From assembly GCA_963932145.1 (NCBI GenBank), contig OZ010574.1:54619791-54683790 (forward strand): a stretch of DNA of 64,000 nt, given 5' to 3'. Both the position numbers and the translations under genes were made by a program. Shown piece after piece: positions 12,732 through 24,297 of this stretch (its first letter is position 1; each line of letters opens with the position of its first letter). The notes under the pieces are model-generated. The model did not search any database. It was not told the DNA's origin and was given only the letters and a program-made list of their open reading frames with translations. Source of the DNA: Acanthosepion lycidas. Taxonomy: Eukaryota > Mollusca > Cephalopoda > Sepiida > Sepiidae.

Positions 12732-13207
12732 TATAATAAATGCGAATGTTAGTGTGTCATTGTGTCATACTTTCAACTTTACTCTTAGAGGCTGCAGACC
12801 CACATATACCATTTTGGAATCAAACCGATTCCGTGAGCAAATTAAAAACATTCCGAACCGGATTTGGACCCGCAATCCTGAAATTTTGAATTCCTAAGTT
12901 TTCATTACTGCGATTGTTTTCAGATCCTGCCATCTTGGCTGATAAAAAACACATTTAAAGGGACACAACTCTCTAACTTTCAATAGTTCATGTTCAAATA
13001 ATAAAAAAAAAATAGCGTTTTCAAATTAGTGTTTCAAAATAAAATTGTAGGTGTTTTCAGTAAAGCTAGAGGCCGTATTCCAATATATCATACCATTTTG
13101 GAATCAGACCGACTCTGTGATCTAATTAAAAACATTCCGACTCTGATCCGGACCCGCAGTTCTGAAACTTTGGATTCCCAAGTTTTCATTACTGCGAATG
13201 TTTTCGG
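12732..13207. mobile_element. Helitron-like fragment with an internal 140-bp direct repeat
   Basis: Starts TCTATATAATAAATGCGAAT, a form often found at Helitron 5' ends (TC followed by AT-rich sequence). Two direct copies of a 137-140 bp module follow at 12787-12923 and 13068-13207. They share ATACCATTTTGGAATC, AATTAAAAACATTCCGA and AAGTTTTCATTACTGCGA. No CTRR terminus with a hairpin was identified, so the class is provisional. Confidence 0.4.
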
Positions 13208-13567
13208 CGATATTTTTACGTGATTTTCTGCAACGAATTTTTTGTACCATAGCATTTTTTTATAAATTGGATGTAAATTTGGGAATAATGGAAATTAATT
13301 GCGAAATTCAGCAAAAGTCACCCATGAAATAAAAATAATTGTTTGTACGTAAGGTAAGGACCTACGTACATCAAATTGTCTTCTTTAAATTAAGTGGCGG
13401 CAGAAGAATTATCGTTGAACTTTTAAAAGTTAAGCTTAAATATTAATTCAATACTTAAATGTAGCGATCAATTTTGAGGTCTTCTGTACTTTATTGTTGC
13501 CCATCGCATCTACTCCTACCTACCTATTGTGATGAAAGCTCAATCAAGAACCCTCCGCGGAAGCGAG

Positions 13568-13599
13568 CTTAAATGCCGCCTGATAGGGCGGCTTTTAAG
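13568..13599. repeat. Short GC-rich hairpin
   Basis: CTTAAA-T-GCCGCC pairs with GGCGGC-T-TTTAAG across the loop TGATAG, with one mismatch in a 13-pair stem. It stands out in AT-rich DNA. It does not match the histone mRNA stem-loop. Function unknown. Confidence 0.5.
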
Positions 13600-13895
13600 A
13601 TAGTTCAGATAATATTTTACACTGTACAACTAAGATATATTTCAGATTTCGAATTGACTTTCCAAAGGGAAAATTATCACAAGTAAGCCCACCGTGTCTT
13701 TTGATTTTTAGAGCTTGTATATGCTCTACTATTTCAGGGCACTAGCGTTTATGCCTTTCCACAACTTCTTTTTTTATGTTGCTCTAACTTTTGCAAGTTT
13801 TCCCTCTCCTATTGGTATTTGTTCTGTAATATATTTACATAGACAAAACTTCAATAGGTTATTTGCTTCCTACTGCTTCTCTTGCCTTGGGAGTA

Positions 13896-14100
13896 TTAAA
13901 CTCTCCAAGCTTTTTTTCTCGTTATGCCCGACATTTTAGCTGTCTCTTTTTGAACAGTTTCTTTGCAGTTCATAAGCCCCTTAAAATTTTCTTGTTTCCT
14001 TCGTGCTCTGTCCATGATATTCTCGAAACTCCTTAGTAGAATCATATTTCTGACGCTCCAGGTCTCTTTATCTGCGTAGAAATTGTTCAAGATACGTAAA
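13896..14100 (-). pseudogene. LINE reverse-transcriptase C-terminal fragment, broken
   Basis: Read on the minus strand, across stops and frame changes, the DNA encodes pieces resembling GVSRISWTEHEGNKKIL. This corresponds to the RRMLRISWTEH-type block near the C-terminus of endonuclease-reverse transcriptases of non-LTR retrotransposons. The same block is seen at 43.8 and 47.8 kb. There are several stops and no intact frame, so this is an old 5'-truncated relic. Confidence 0.45.
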
Positions 14101-14725
14101 CTGTCTAATATTAAGAGAAAAGAAATAAGAATACCGAATTGGAAGTGTAAGGTTGTGGCCCTCTCATAACTATGTTGAAGGTATAAACATCCGTGCGTAT
14201 CTGAAATTAGTTCTAATATAAGTTCACTTACAACCAGGGAGATTTCAATGTCTGTTTCTATTTATTGATAGGTGGTGACAAATATTTAACCTTCATCTAC
14301 CAGAAAGAAAACCTTTCTAAAATGAGATATTCTATGTTGATTGGTTTCTTACAAACTTTACAAGCATTAATCAAATTTAAGTTTGTAAATCTGATGAGCT
14401 TAAACAGTATAACTTGTCCAATTTTATACAGCATATTCCGACTTTAACTTTTTCCCGATCAGTTTTTTTTCTCAATGTTACCAGTTTAATGGTAACTCAA
14501 ATTTTTCTACTCATGTTAATCCAACTGTACGACATGTATTCAAGTAGGCTTATACTGAGTTATATGGTAAAGGTTTATCCACCCCCGACTAAGTAGGTTT
14601 GATTGTTTCCTTGGAAACAGAATGCAATAAAATATATCGTGTTTTATTCGGCCAGACGAATTGACAGGAGTTAAACAATGATTCGAGCTAGAAAAGCCAA
14701 TTTCTAATATTTTATTTCAGATCTG

Positions 14726-14776
<51 letters not shown>

Positions 14777-14957
14777 ATTGATTTATTTAAAATATGTTTT
14801 TTTTCGCTACACATTTCTAACGATGTTTCAAAAATGGAAGCTAAAAGCTATGTATTTAATTTTGTAATTAACTTAAAGTATTTAAAATATTGAGCACTAT
14901 TTTGTAAAAATAAAAATATCTATAAGTACACCGGATTATATATCTTACTGTTCTTTC

Positions 14958-15002
<45 letters not shown>

Positions 15003-16031
15003 ATTATAAGTTGTTACATACGGCCAAACAAGTACTCTCGACAAAGATGCATATTTGTTTCGATGCTTAAGTATCTTATCAAGGGAGGAACAAAGATGGT
15101 TATTTTTTTTTTTTTATATATTTCTTTCTTTTCCTTTTATGTCTTAAAAAATATTGAATGGTGTAAAATGAAATGATATTTGATACGTAGCATTTTTAAA
15201 TAAAATCCTTTATAAGCAACTTTGTTCCTCATCTAATGAGACGCTTACTCATCGAAATAAATATAAATCTTTGTCATGTGTAGTTGTTTGTCCGTATGTA
15301 ACAACTTATAATAAATAACTATTTCTATACACTTGGTATTGAGCCCTCTTTTAAATTAATGTTATGACCGTTTGAATTTATATTTTTTCCGTTCTCATTA
15401 CATTTGTGCATATGAGAGAGAGAGAGAGATAAGGGAGAGAGCGTTTGTAAATCACCCTGGTTGATTATTGTTTAAGGAATGAAGTGGACAGTCACTATGC
15501 AGAGTTGACTTCTGTATCCACATCGTTTCTCTATCGGTTATATATCTATATCTATAATTCTCAAAATGTGTCTGTATGTATGCGTGTTTGGGTGATCGGA
15601 TGTTGTTTATGCATTTCTACAGTTTTCATCCGATTTCGAATACATTTTTTTGTTTGATAGATAATTCTTCAGTGCCAGTTTTGAATTCAAATTGTTACGA
15701 CAATGGTTCTCCACTACTTCCTGTCCATTTAACACTCGGCATTTTTTTTTCTTACTTTTTACTATCTGTTCTTCGATATATATATTTTAAAAAGAATTAA
15801 TAAAACTAAACAGTTTAAATTATTACAATATTATGCATTATTATACAGTTCCATTTTCAGGGTTCCCCCTTTCAAAGTATTACCGCTTCCAATTTGGCGA
15901 TGTGTCTCAGTTGCACCCAAATGTTGTTACTAATATTAATTCTCGGGTGAGATAACATAAACTGCTCCAACTGAACGCCAAAAGTAACCAGTAATGAAAT
16001 ACCCGGTGAAAGACTGGTTATACTACTAGTT

Positions 16032-16100
<69 letters not shown>

Positions 16101-17304
16101 TAGTAGACTATATTTGATATGGATATTACGTCAACTTTCACAAGTTATATATTCCTATTTGAAATAAATACAATGTGTAAACACTTCATTCTCTATGTAA
16201 ATGGCTTTTAAAGGATGAAATGGCTATTAGGGAGTTTTACACAGAGTATGAGTAGAATATTAACTTCTTTTTTTACAATTCCTAATTAAATTTCTTTTAG
16301 TTATTTTATTTTATTTTTTTAAATATTTTCGCCTAGAATGCGTCGGAATTTATATCGGGACAGAAAAATAAATCCCTGTTTTTTATTTTACATAATATTT
16401 ATCAGCCGTAAATATTGATGTTAGCGACATATAACAACTGATACTGGCACAATGTCACATACTGTTTGGACAACGCGTATTATAGCAATTCTTTTTTTAT
16501 TTTTTTTTTTATTTAATAAATGCAAGCGTAAAGGAGATTATATCTTCATTCATTATCTTAAATTCCATTACATATTTGTGCTATATCTTCTGTCTCATCG
16601 TAGTAGAATTTCCTTTGTAATAGCATTTATAATTCCTGGCGAAACGGATAAGTAAAGTTCAAAAATATTGAAATTTTCCGATAAGCTTTAACGAAGAACT
16701 ATATATAAATATCAATCGAACCGTAATATGGAAAGACGTAACATTTTAGTGAAAGTTTTATTTAGTTTCGATAAATGTCGTTGGTACTTGAAAACTCTTG
16801 AGATAAATGGGACGGACAATATATTTTTCTTTTTCAAAACCAGCAGATAATTTAAGCTATTGATATTTTGAATAACCTCAATATTTATTTTTGTATCAAC
16901 AAACAATGCTGAAAGTGAAATCGGCATGACGATTTCTACTTTTTTCTAAGTATCTTTCCCTTACTTTCGAAATAATATCCTTGAGAAATGTAGGAAATTC
17001 ATTTTTAATTGATTTCCCCATAAATAGTTAAACAGTAAGGTAGACCGGGATTTCCGGTCTTAGAAATTAAAAACCGTGGAGAAGACAACGGAAAACCAGT
17101 TCAGACATATTAAAGGAAACTATGGAGAGCAAGAATTGCCTACATCTTGAATGTACATAACATTAAAAATCTATGAAACTACAAATGATTGTGATCGTTA
17201 CAAGGAAATAATAGCATTTTTGAGTAAACATGTTGGTGACGTTGATAAACGTGGAAAATAAGACATGTTGTGTTTTTCACACCAGCATTCTCGGTCTGGT
17301 TGTT
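14101..17304. other. AT-rich DNA, no gene recognised
   Basis: Contains (TA)n at about 14727-14771, (TA)n followed by (GT)n at 14963-15003, (GA)n at about 15416-15429, and (GT)n followed by (TA)n at 16030-16097. All frames over 60 codons here are hydrophobic or low-complexity shadows of AT-rich sequence. Confidence 0.75.
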
Positions 17305-17547
17305 GTAGTTATTGTTTCGGAATCCTGGGTATGACGATAAACTACATCCGGCAACAAGGTTTCTGGTTGGAAGATTGGAGCTTTTGAGATACCTAGAACC
17401 ACATCTAAATTGCTGTTGTTCCCAGGTTGACCCAGGGTGGTAGTACTTGTTAGGGTCTCAGTTATGGGGAATAGTAAGCCCTCAAACAATACAAAATAAT
17501 ATGAAAATATAAAAATGCATTGTCTATAGTAAAAATATCGGCAATAC

Positions 17548-17600
<53 letters not shown>

Positions 17601-17690
17601 AAAAATGACCAGCAATATATATTTCTAGTAAGATTACCAACAATACGAACATAATAACAAATTTTAGCGACTTCACCCAAATTCTTTTAA
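17305..17690 (+). mobile_element. Family D repeat, copy 4
   Basis: Blocks in order: CCTGGGTATGACGATAAACT, CTGTTGTTCCCAGGTTGACC, a decayed core TCAGTTATGGGGAATAGTAA (about 17457-17476), and ACCAGCAATATAT units. A (TA)n expansion at 17551-17590 sits inside the internal A/T-rich repeat zone. The tail is decayed. More diverged than the copies at 0.6 and 46.9 kb. Confidence 0.6.
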
Positions 17691-18202
17691 AATACTAGCA
17701 AACAACCAAATAAAAGAACTTTCAGGACATGAAACCATGTAATGTCTTAGAATTTCTTATATCAAACTGTATTCCACAAATATTACTTCAATAAAGCCCA
17801 AAACACACATCACCGCCTTTAGTAATTATGTCCGCAGAAACATATATATGCAAAAAAAGGCGAGTATCTACGATTTATTCAGTTGTGAAAACAGAATAGG
17901 ATATCTTGTTTTATTACTTTCAAGTTCTCCCCCAAAATTAAATTTCGGTATTAAACGGCACAAAAGGAGTTGAAATGCTGTTAGACAAATCACTCATCAA
18001 TCAATCAATGTTTAGGAACCAGCATCTTCATCATCTTGCCTGCTAAATATTGCGAGAATAACGAACTAGAATAGTATATTGGTACGAACAACAAGATAAC
18101 AATTCAACTCCCAACATAAATTATCAAAAGGGCATAGTCTTTATTACCTACAAATGACCAACTGACACAAATCTTCTGTTATGTAGAATTAAAAGTAACA
18201 TA
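17691..18202. other. No recognisable feature
   Basis: AT-rich single-copy-looking DNA between repeat D and the Tc1 element. Nothing could be supported. Confidence 0.7.
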
Positions 18203-18944
18203 CAGTGCTGTTCGATAAAAGTGATTCACCTGATTTTTTTTACTAAATGTTCTCTTCTCCGATAAAACGAAATTTGAGCTAAATTAAAAGGATAAGCGAT
18301 CTAAAATCTGAAGAAGAAGCTTTGAAAGCTCTTTGAAGTTAGCACTAAGTACTGTCAAGTATCCGTTCAGTATAATGTTCTGGGGATGCTTTTCTTTTCA
18401 TGGAACTGGTTTCATGACACCTATTGAAAAGACCCTCAGGAGCGAGCAGTACCAGAGAATTTTAGAGTCTTGGCTGTTCCCTTCTGCTGAAAGGGTGCAA
18501 ATCGACCCCACCAAGATCATTTTTATGCAGGATAATGCTCCCTGTCACAAAACAAATTTGACGAAGGAATACTTTGATGAGCAGGTGAGTGTTATAACAT
18601 GGCAGCCCCAATCTTCTGACCTCAACCCCATAGAAAACTTATGGAGCATTATAAAGTACAGGATCTCGAGAAAGCAGTTCCATAAGTTTTCTATGTGGTT
18701 GAGGTCAGGAGATTGGGTCTTTTCAATAGGTTTTAAGAAACCAGTTCCATGAAAAGAAAAGAATCCAGAACATTATACTGAACGGATGCTTGACAGTACT
18801 TACTGCTAAATTCAAAAAGCTTACAAAGCTTCTTCTTCAGATTTTAGATCGCTCATCCTTTAAATTTAACTCAACTTTCGTTTCATCGGAGAAGAAAACA
18901 TTTAATAAAAAAATCAGGTGAGTCACTTTTATCGAACAGTACTG
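18203..18944 (+). mobile_element. Tc1-like transposon turned into a fold-back (742 bp)
   Basis: Ends CAGTGCTGTTCGATAAAAGT and its complement, with TA at 18201-18202 and 18945-18946. The inverted arms are 18203-18435 and 18715-18944, about 90% identical by eye. They include transposase codons as well as non-coding termini. A second nested inverted pair (18607-18645 with 18679-18717) covers the DLNPIENLW region. The right half is therefore an inverted copy of the left half that lacks the middle segment, roughly the equivalent of 18436-18606. Confidence 0.85.
18333..18752 (+). pseudogene. Tc1-type DDE transposase fragment
   Basis: A 139-codon frame. Visible are MFWGCFSFHGTG (about residues 15-26), the second catalytic Asp in FMQDNAPCHKT (about 64-74), and the catalytic Glu in SSDLNPIENLW (about 94-104). 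There are 33 residues between Asp and Glu, one fewer than the usual DD34E. The helix-turn-helix N-terminus and the first Asp are absent. From about residue 116 (FHKFSMWLRSGDW) the frame reads through the antisense of its own DLNPIENLW region because of the inverted duplication, so the end is not native. Not expected to be an active enzyme. Confidence 0.85.
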
Positions 18945-19140
18945 TAGTTGCTTGAACATATAATTACATTTTTATTCATGTGGTGGTTGAGCTAATTCTA
19001 GTCTTATTGGTATTTACTATGGTGAGACAGTATTTAATTATTCAGCTATATTTCAAATCTGTGTAGATCTTTGAATTTTATCTATACAGATATATGTATC
19101 TGTGTTAACTTGCAAAATATATGAACGCTTTGTATCTTAA

Positions 19141-19539
19141 CCCTTCGAGCCCTGATCACCTCTTTACCGGTGCCAGAGAAGAACGACATAATGCCCAGCC
19201 ACCGGTTAACCGATGGGTAAACACTTGCGGCATGTTTTGTTATTGGTTGTCTTTTTTTTGAAGAGCCAATCAGAAATGACGTAATATTCTGATGTCATCG
19301 AAGGTGATATCAACATGTCCGCGCCTTTTTATAGTGTTCTCTGTATGTGTTTTGGATAAAATAAAAGATCGTTTCTACCATGAAGCTTGCAGAGACTCAA
19401 CCTGGATGGCCAGGGAAGCAACAAGGAACTATTTTTTTTATATCTACCGTGAAACATTACTTAACAATTATTTGCGAATTTTGACTCAGGAGCTCAGGCA
19501 GATGTGTTAAAATTATTCAAGACTGCAGGGCTGAAAAGG
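19141..19539. mobile_element. piggyBac-like MITE (399 bp)
   Basis: Flanked on both sides by TTAA (19137-19140 and 19540-19543), the target of piggyBac transposases. Left terminus CCCTTCGAGCCCTG; the complement of the right terminus is CCTTTTCAGCCCTG. The interior has GC-richer segments near the left end (ACCGGTGCC, CCACCGGTTAACCGATGGG) and no transposase. A 72-codon plus frame inside (19292-19510) is probably chance. Confidence 0.75.
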
Positions 19540-19937
19540 TTAAATTACACATATCACCAGAGATTTATATTAGTAGCAGCGAAAGAACAAATATCAATTA
19601 TTCTTAAATGCTGTGAGCATGAAAATAAGATAATGATCCATTATTGCATAAATGTCAATAGGTTCATATTATTAAGAAAACCGAAAGTAACCTTCTTTTA
19701 ATGAGTACATAATATATAACTGGAACGATGCTGACTGAATTAATGATATTAAGATAAATCACATATTAGAAATATATTTAAAAAAAATAAATTAATCTAT
19801 AGAAGGTTGGCCGTGTGTGAATAAAATTAACACGTATGAAAGTTCTAAACAATAAAAGGGCTCTTGTGTATCGAAAGATGTTATCATATAAATCAGTATA
19901 GAACACCTTTGCCATTGTGGGTTTGAATTGATTAGAC

Positions 19938-20421
19938 CAGTGTTTCTCGAACTTTTTACCCTTGTAGAACAATTAAAATTGTCTTCATATCTCGGGGAAC
20001 AAATGCATAAAGAAAATATTATATACCGTTATTAATATCTATCTCTTTTATATTTTATCCTAGTTTACGTAATAAGCATAATCTATGGACGCCGTGCATG
20101 TGTCCTGTACTCGAGTGAGTTAAAGAATGATACACGAATCTGCCACGCACAGGTCCTGTCCACTAACCAGTGTAACCGGTTCCACACTGATGCCATAAGT
20201 TGACGCCTTATGATTACTATAATTTGAAATAATATAAGAGATTGAAGCTTCTATTATAACCAATGATTTTCCAAGAATATACCGTACTTGTATAGCAAAA
20301 TAAAGATTTTTAAAATCAAATAAAAATTACACAAAATACATTAGCCTATTCATCAATGTTTCTCCCGAGTGGTCTCTTGGGGAACCCTAGGTTTCTGGGA
20401 AACATAGACTGAGAATCACCG
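19938..20421. mobile_element. hAT-like MITE with perfect 8-bp target duplication
   Basis: The left end CAGTGTTTCTCGAACTTTTT is a classic hAT-type terminus. The right end TGAGAATCACCG is its imperfect complement. The octamer GATTAGAC occurs immediately before (19930-19937) and after (20422-20429) the element, the 8-bp duplication diagnostic of hAT integration. Near the right end are CTCTTGGGGAACCCTAGG and TTTCTGGGAAAC, typical of subterminal hAT sequence. No transposase frame. Confidence 0.85.
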
Positions 20422-20429
20422 GATTAGAC

Positions 20430-21080
20430 ATTTATTTCTGAAGAAATCGGATCCAGCTCATGAGCATTATGAGACAAAGAGAGGAGGAATTTGCTTTCTT
20501 TAAAAATGGACAATAGTTTTGCATACTTTGACGTTTTCGTGGCCGAGTGAAATAACTTATATCGTCTGTTTATTTGATATTGGTCCTGGATCTTCTGTAC
20601 CTGGAATTCAAGGAAATGTAGCAGCCAATTATACAGTTAGCTTTTAAAGTGCTCTTGTGAAACGAAACATTTTATTACATAATCTGTGTAGTCCGCGTTA
20701 GTAGTTCGAATTAATATTATGATCTTAATTGGCATTTAAATGCTGTATTTTCATTTCGTATGTGACACGTACTATTATTATTATTTGAAATATTTGCGCT
20801 ATCAGTTACTGCAGAAGAAAAATCAAAAGCTCATTCCTAGATTCTTTCGTAATACAATGAAATTATCTTAGACAATTTGGTAACCGTATTTTCAATCCAT
20901 GTTTAGGAAACGTGGAATGTAATCATTTTGTTTCTTCTTAATTACTGTAGCAAAGAAAGAAGTAAAGTGGTTGCTTATTAAAAGATGTAAGAAATTCAAA
21001 ATTGGTCAGAAAATTGGTCGAATCGTTTCTAACCAATTCAATGTTACATTTCAATTTTCCATCATTTTAGTGACACTTTC
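20430..21080. other. No recognisable feature
   Basis: AT-rich DNA between the hAT element and the pyrimidine-rich simple repeat. Nothing could be supported. Confidence 0.7.
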
Positions 21081-21568
21081 TGACACTGTCAATATAACCA
21101 TCTCACTCTATCTCTCCGTCTCTACCTCTCTCTTTGCCTCTTTATATCTCCAGCTGTCTCTCTCTCTATATGTATACCACTCTATCTATCTATTTTCCTA
21201 TCTGTCTTTGTGTCTGTCTATCTCTGTATATCTCTGTGTCTATCTTTGTGTCATTCTCTATATCTCTCTTTGTCTCTCTATCTCTCCATCTATCTGTCTC
21301 TCTCCCTCTAACTCTCTCTCTATCTATACATATATATATATCATCTACCTCCCTATCTGTGTCTATCTTTCTATCTCTCTCTATCTGTCTGTCTCTATCT
21401 TTTTGCCTCTCTATCTATCTGTCTCTGTGCCTATCTATATCACTCTCTCTCTATATATATATCTGTGTCTATCTTTCTGTCTCTCTCTTTGCTTCTGTAT
21501 CTCTCCATCTCTCTCTATGTATGTAATACTCTGTGTCTGTCTATCTTTCTATCGCTCTCTCTTTGTCT

Positions 21569-21655
<87 letters not shown>
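21081..21655. repeat. Degenerate (TCTCTATC)n pyrimidine tract ending in (TA)n
   Basis: About 500 bp of shuffled TCTC, TATC and TGTC tetramers, followed by (TA)n at about 21590-21650. It generates long spurious Ser/Leu/Tyr-rich frames on the plus strand in more than one phase, which shows they are not selected coding sequence. Confidence 0.95.
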
Positions 21656-22371
21656 CATCTGTCTGTCAGTCTCTCAACCTATTCATATCTAACATTCTAC
21701 GTCATAATCACACCGCGCGTACCCCATTGCCAAATCCCAACAATAGTCGCCGAAGCAGGAAAAGAATTGTTAAAATAAACGAGGCTTCTTGTGTGTCTCG
21801 TTGAAAATGGAACGATGACATGTCTAACTGAACAGGTTGAACATGTAGATATTAGACGTGGCAGATGTAAGCGCTGTATTGGTGATGGGTTTTGGTGGTG
21901 GTGGTGATGGTGTTGGAGCAAGAAGGCGCATCGGAGCTGACTGACATTGGACAATACAACACCTGACCCTTATATGAAACAAAAAACAACATTAAGCAAT
22001 AACAATAGGAATGCTGCGGCAGGTCAGAAGACAAAAGAATACAGAAACAGACAGTGGCACAGGTGGAACACAAAACTAGACGTATTTTCCAGCACCCCTC
22101 TCCACTCTTTCTATTTGAATCCTCTCTAAACTAGGTTAAAAATATTAGAAAGGAAGTTATAAGGTGGGTGGGGCGTAGTGATGCTGGTGGGGGTAGTAGT
22201 ACCAGCGATGGTATGAATACTTTTAATGTTCTGAAGGGTTATAATTTTTGTGCAGCATAATCAAGAATCAACCGGACATCGGGGTAGCCTATTGAAGAAA
22301 GAGAAATTGACAGTCCTATTTCAATTTCCGGCTTGTTTCGTTCACTTTCGTACTAATTGCTTTGTGAAAGG
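21656..22371. other. No gene; short GGT-rich stretch
   Basis: Includes a GGTGGTGGTGATGGTG simple repeat near 21890-21915. On the minus strand it encodes a His run in an otherwise unremarkable frame. Confidence 0.6.
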
Positions 22372-22452
22372 TAGGAATTCATTTATTTACCCACTATGGG
22401 TTAAATAATAGGGTAGATTTTTATCACCAGCCTTGGCTGTCAGTTTAGAAGG
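22372..22452 (+). mobile_element. SINE A fragment
   Basis: Contains GGTAGGAATTCATTTATTTA, CCCACTATGGGTTAAATAAT and CCAGCCTTGGCTG, matching the middle of SINE A (compare 41634-41921). Both ends are missing. Confidence 0.4.
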
Positions 22453-22577
22453 ACGACACTTAATTCAAAATCGTTTGAGAAGTAAGAAACCACATCACTA
22501 TCTTTACGAAGATGTCATGTCAATGTCTGTATCTCTGAGATGAGGTAAAATGATTATTTACCTTATGGATCCTCAAG

Positions 22578-22920
22578 AACACGTGGCTCAGTGGATAAAG
22601 ACGTTTGTTAGACCCAGTGATTAGACAGAAAGAGTTATGAGTTCAATACAAGACTACAGCAGTGGTGAAAAAAAAAAAAAAAAAAAACTTCGAGAGTTTA
22701 TTTAAAGTGAGATAACTGAAACGCCCGAAAGTGGCTTGGCACGTGGAACTAGAATAATTTACCCCTGTGGACGAAATAAAGGGCTCGGTTCGAAATTCGA
22801 ATCACCTGAAGAAGGCCGGAGCGTAGAACTGTTGAAACGTTGTGAATATGGTAATGAAGATGATGATAACAGTCCGAATAATGCAAATAATGTAAATGTC
22901 ATATCAATTTACTAATAATA
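22578..22920 (+). mobile_element. SINE C, complete copy
   Basis: A tRNA-like head with an A-box-like GTGGCTCAGTGGATAAAGAC and a B-box-like GAGTTCAATACA is followed by an oligo-A run (22669-22687). The body reads GGCACGTGGAACTAGAATAA then ACCTGAAGAAGGCCGGAGCG. The 3' part contains AAACGTTGTGAATATGG and AACAGTCCGAATAATGCAAA. The same order of blocks is found inverted at 27375-27706, which defines the family. Confidence 0.65.
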
Positions 22921-23220
22921 AAAGAAAAAAGAATTTGCCGAGAGCTATGATTCCTTACGCCCGGAAGAGAAATGACAGTTAAAAATAAGTCAATTCAGTT
23001 TAGCATCCTGCCATCTTGTCCCCTTTTTTTTTTTTTTTCTTTCTGTGACAACTGCACTCAGCCTATAACTGTACTATTTGAATGAATAAAAATGGACGAC
23101 GTTTATGAATTTGGGGGGGGGGCGTTATGTCCAAATGCTCCTGTATTTTTATGTTCAATATTTTAGACTAATTTTGTAATATTTTTTCACGACCGTTATT
23201 TTCCAGAACATTTAAAGAGG

Positions 23221-23257
<37 letters not shown>

Positions 23258-23936
23258 AAGAAAACAGTGAATAAACAGGTTCCTAACATGAAATGATGTT
23301 CCTAAAAAAGCTTCTTCAAAGAAAAAAAGATATTTTTTTTCTGGTGAAGTTTTTTTTTTTTTTTTTTTTAAGAAATGTGTAAAATATCCATCGACCACAT
23401 GAAATGATGATTAACTTAATCAATTAAATAAAATCGAATTATCATTTTGTTTAAATAGTCCAATCATTTGGGAAGTACCTCGTAAAAATAAGATAATTAA
23501 ATATTAGAATCCTGTAATGCTTTTATAATTTCTTGAATTATTTATTACACTATATTTTCTGTTTTCTTTTTTCTAACTTGAAATATTGTACAATTGACTT
23601 AATTTCAGGCGGATTTCAATCATCTTTTTTGCTTTTTCAACACTAATCAGCTCGCTTCACTCACCTCACTGATATATTACTGAGGATTTATTCAATACCC
23701 GGGTTTGTCTGAATACCCGAGAAGGATTATCTTCAAAATGAGTGCCCATATCATATATACAAAAGTATTGTTCCAATTTAACCAGTAATAGAATTCTATG
23801 TGTGAATTAATCAAGTCAACTGTAAACGTTATAACATATAATAATGTATGAACACTCGTATCAGAGGATGCCCGTCCACAAGAATGGCTAGACAATCCCT
23901 GTTGAAGGCGCCTGCTCAGGCATATTTGTGTTTGTA
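22921..23936. other. AT-rich DNA, no gene
   Basis: T-run at about 23021-23039, G-run at 23113-23122, (TA)n at 23224-23256 and T-run at 23350-23369. No family match beyond these. Confidence 0.75.
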
Positions 23937-24016
23937 TTAGGTTGGTGCAAAAATAATGTCGTTTTCTCACATATGTTAATATGTGAGAAAATGACATTAT
24001 TTTTGCACCAACCTAA
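23937..24016. mobile_element. MADE1-like mariner MITE, copy 2 (80 bp)
   Basis: Ends TTAGGTTGGTGCAAAAATAA and its complement, with TA at 23935-23936 and 24017-24018. Exactly 80 bp. The inner arm CTCACATAT replaces the GACGTAATAATG of the longer copies and matches the copy at 40689, so it belongs to a distinct subtype. Confidence 0.9.
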
Positions 24017-24236
24017 TACAAGACCAACGCCTGAGGTTTGTACTGCAACTATGTTGGGCGGGCATTAGTTAAAGTTTCTGGGAGAGAGCACGTTATGATT
24101 GATATAATTTTATTGATATTTGTACCCAACAAATTAAATATATTTAATTTTAAAAAAATAACATAGAACTCTTACATGACCACACGAAATGGGATAAGGA
24201 CCAAAATACGATGTTTAAAAAGTAAACTGATGATAT

Positions 24237-24237
<1 letters not shown>

Positions 24238-24294
<57 letters not shown>
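24238..24294. repeat. (TA)n microsatellite
   Basis: About 55 bp of pure TA. Confidence 0.95.

Positions 24295-24297
<3 letters not shown>

Noticed and set aside
13568..13599. Rho-independent terminator-like hairpin
   Set aside because: Context is eukaryotic and no T-run suited to termination or upstream gene is present; kept only as a hairpin.
20971..21804. 277-codon plus-strand frame rich in Ser, Leu, Tyr and Ile
   Set aside because: Entirely produced by the TCTC/TATC simple repeat; the other phases are also open, so no coding signal.
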